DNA of 5,775 bases from contig DRQL01000066.1 in the NCBI GenBank assembly GCA_011371465.1, forward strand, positions 1 through 5,775. Reading direction: 5' to 3'. The position numbers and the translations under genes are program-made. This document shows, one piece after another, positions 4,764 through 5,775 of this stretch (the stretch's first letter is position 1; each line of letters opens with the position of its first letter). The notes under the pieces were generated by a model that searched no databases, was not told the origin of the DNA, and was given only the letters and a program-made list of their open reading frames with translations. The stretch is from Gammaproteobacteria bacterium (lineage in GTDB: Bacteria > Pseudomonadota > Gammaproteobacteria > DSM-19610).

Positions 4764-5775
4764 CTACCAGTCCGGAGAATTCAGCAGCGGCTGGTCTTTC
4801 CCGGTCGGCGGGGCAACCGGCAGCTCTTCTGGTACCGATTCCGTGTCCAGCAGGTGACCCCAGTCGGTGCGCTGCTTCATCCGGTCCTGGCGCTCGGGCG
4901 ATACAAAGGCGTGTCCGGCACGTATTTCCCAGCCGCCGCCCAGCGCCTTGTAGGTCGCGATCAGACCGCCAACCACTTCACCACGCACTGACGTGTAGCG
5001 ATCCTGGACCCGCAACAGGGTCTGCTGGGTATCGAGTACGCGCTGGTAATCCACCGCGCCTTCCCGGTACTGGACCAGCGCCAGGTCCACCGACCGTTGC
5101 GCGGCTTTCACGCTTTCCTTCAGGTAACCGCTCTGTTCGCGTGCGCCCGTATAGGCGCTGAGGCCATCCTCGACTTCCTGCGCGGCTCGCAAAACGGTGT
5201 CCTGGTAATTCACCAGCAGCGCTTCCAGCCGCGCATCCTGGACCCTCACCCGGTTTTTCAGGCGCCCGTAATTGAGTATCTGCCAGGAGGCAGAAGGCCC
5301 GTAGTTGTAACCAACGCTGTCGGATTTGAACAGGTCACTGTTGCCGTTCGAACCGGTATCGCCGTTCAGCAGGCCGATGGAACCCACCAGCGCAAAGCGG
5401 GGGTAGAGGTCGGATTTCGCGACACCGATCAGCGCGCTCTGGGTAGCCGCCTGCAATTCCGCGCTGCGGATATCCGGGCGCCTGCGCAGCAGGTCGGCGG
5501 GAACGCCGATGTCTATCTGGGCCGGCGGCTCGGGTATCTTCCCCGCACCCTGCAGCACCTCGTACAGGTCATTGGGCGGCATCCCTAACAGGATACTCAG
5601 TGCATTACGGGTCTGCCGGATCTGGCTCTCCAGCAGGGGCACGGTTGATTCCGTCGATTTCAGCAGGCTCAGCGCCTGGGAGGGGTCCAGTTCACTGACC
5701 GCCCCGTTCTGAAAGCGCACGTCGGCGATCCGGTAACTGCGCCGTTGCGTGACGCTGTTATCACGGGCAATGGCC
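4764..5775 (-). CDS. RND efflux outer-membrane lipoprotein, NodT/TolC family, 3' part (5' end outside window)
   Basis: Outer-membrane channel component of a tripartite RND-type efflux pump. About 336 residues are visible, with the frame open to the window edge. Against the usual length of about 470, the lipobox signal and first repeat half are missing. The GTG at 5720 is an internal codon. Visible family features are RFQNGAVSELDPSQA at the start of a helical repeat, LSILLGMPP, the hallmark DLLRRRPDIRSAE near 5457-5495, LYPRFALVGSIGL leading into the beta-barrel strand, ASWQILNYGRLKNRV, long coiled alpha-hairpin helices around AAQEVEDGLSAY, YREGAVDYQRVLDTQQTLL, and the final VGGLIATYKALGGGW. 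A polar, Pro-rich tail of about 50 residues follows, including DWGHLL. The substrate cannot be told from the channel alone. Proximity to a copper-binding RiPP operon is suggestive of metal efflux (CusC-like) but not evidence. The TAG stop is at 4764-4766. It is convergent with the DoxX-family gene, and its partner pump genes, if linked, lie beyond 5775. Confidence 0.93.
   Translation of the reverse strand, partial: AIARDNSVTQRRSYRIADVRFQNGAVSELDPSQALSLLKSTESTVPLLESQIRQTRNALSILLGMPPNDLYEVLQGAGKIPEPPAQIDIGVPADLLRRRPDIRSAELQAATQSALIGVAKSDLYPRFALVGSIGLLNGDTGSNGNSDLFKSDSVGYNYGPSASWQILNYGRLKNRVRVQDARLEALLVNYQDTVLRAAQEVEDGLSAYTGAREQSGYLKESVKAAQRSVDLALVQYREGAVDYQRVLDTQQTLLRVQDRYTSVRGEVVGGLIATYKALGGGWEIRAGHAFVSPERQDRMKQRTDWGHLLDTESVPEELPVAPPTGKDQPLLNSPDW

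Noticed and set aside
5097..5588. 163-codon + strand frame opposite the efflux channel gene
   Set aside because: It is a shadow of the NodT-family coding sequence, whose motifs fit the reverse strand throughout.

Overview
The window looks like the chromosome of a free-living gammaproteobacterium. It is moderately GC-rich by eye, and the rnfE-nth gene order matches the end of the rsx/rnf-nth cluster of E. coli and relatives. The Nth protein has the same length as E. coli Nth and the same key residue positions. A more precise placement (for example Chromatiales-like) would be a guess.

Layout. Bases 1-1741 are housekeeping DNA on the + strand: the 3' part of rnfE (membrane subunit of the Rnf/Rsx electron-transfer complex), nth (endonuclease III) 17 nt downstream, and a DUF1841-family gene of unknown function. 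A good rho-independent terminator (1770-1803) closes this block.

Bases 1805-4724 hold the most interesting content: a four-gene copper-binding RiPP operon of the HvfA/bufferin type. It contains a secreted precursor with seven EGKCG motifs that include every cysteine in the protein (hvfA-like), a DUF692/MNIO multinuclear iron oxidase (hvfB-like), a DUF2063 partner protein (hvfC-like) that overlaps the oxidase gene by 17 nt, and, after a 150-bp gap, a DoxX-family membrane protein (HvfX-like). By analogy with characterised relatives, the MNIO and its partner should oxidise the EGKCG cysteines in the cytoplasm to copper-binding heterocycle/thioamide-type groups. The Sec signal would then deliver the peptide to the periplasm or outside to sequester copper. 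The precursor gene contains a nearly perfect 45-bp tandem repeat, so the number of copper sites probably changes by repeat expansion.

Bases 4764-5775 carry, on the - strand and convergent with the operon, the 3' two thirds of a NodT/TolC-type RND-efflux outer-membrane lipoprotein gene that runs off the window. A 6-bp perfect hairpin lies in the 39-bp convergent gap. No RNA genes, CRISPR arrays, insertion sequences or att sites were seen, and no stretch over 300 bp lacks a gene. The RiPP system belongs to a recently described class. What is specific here is its precursor architecture, its translation signals and its upstream repeat elements.
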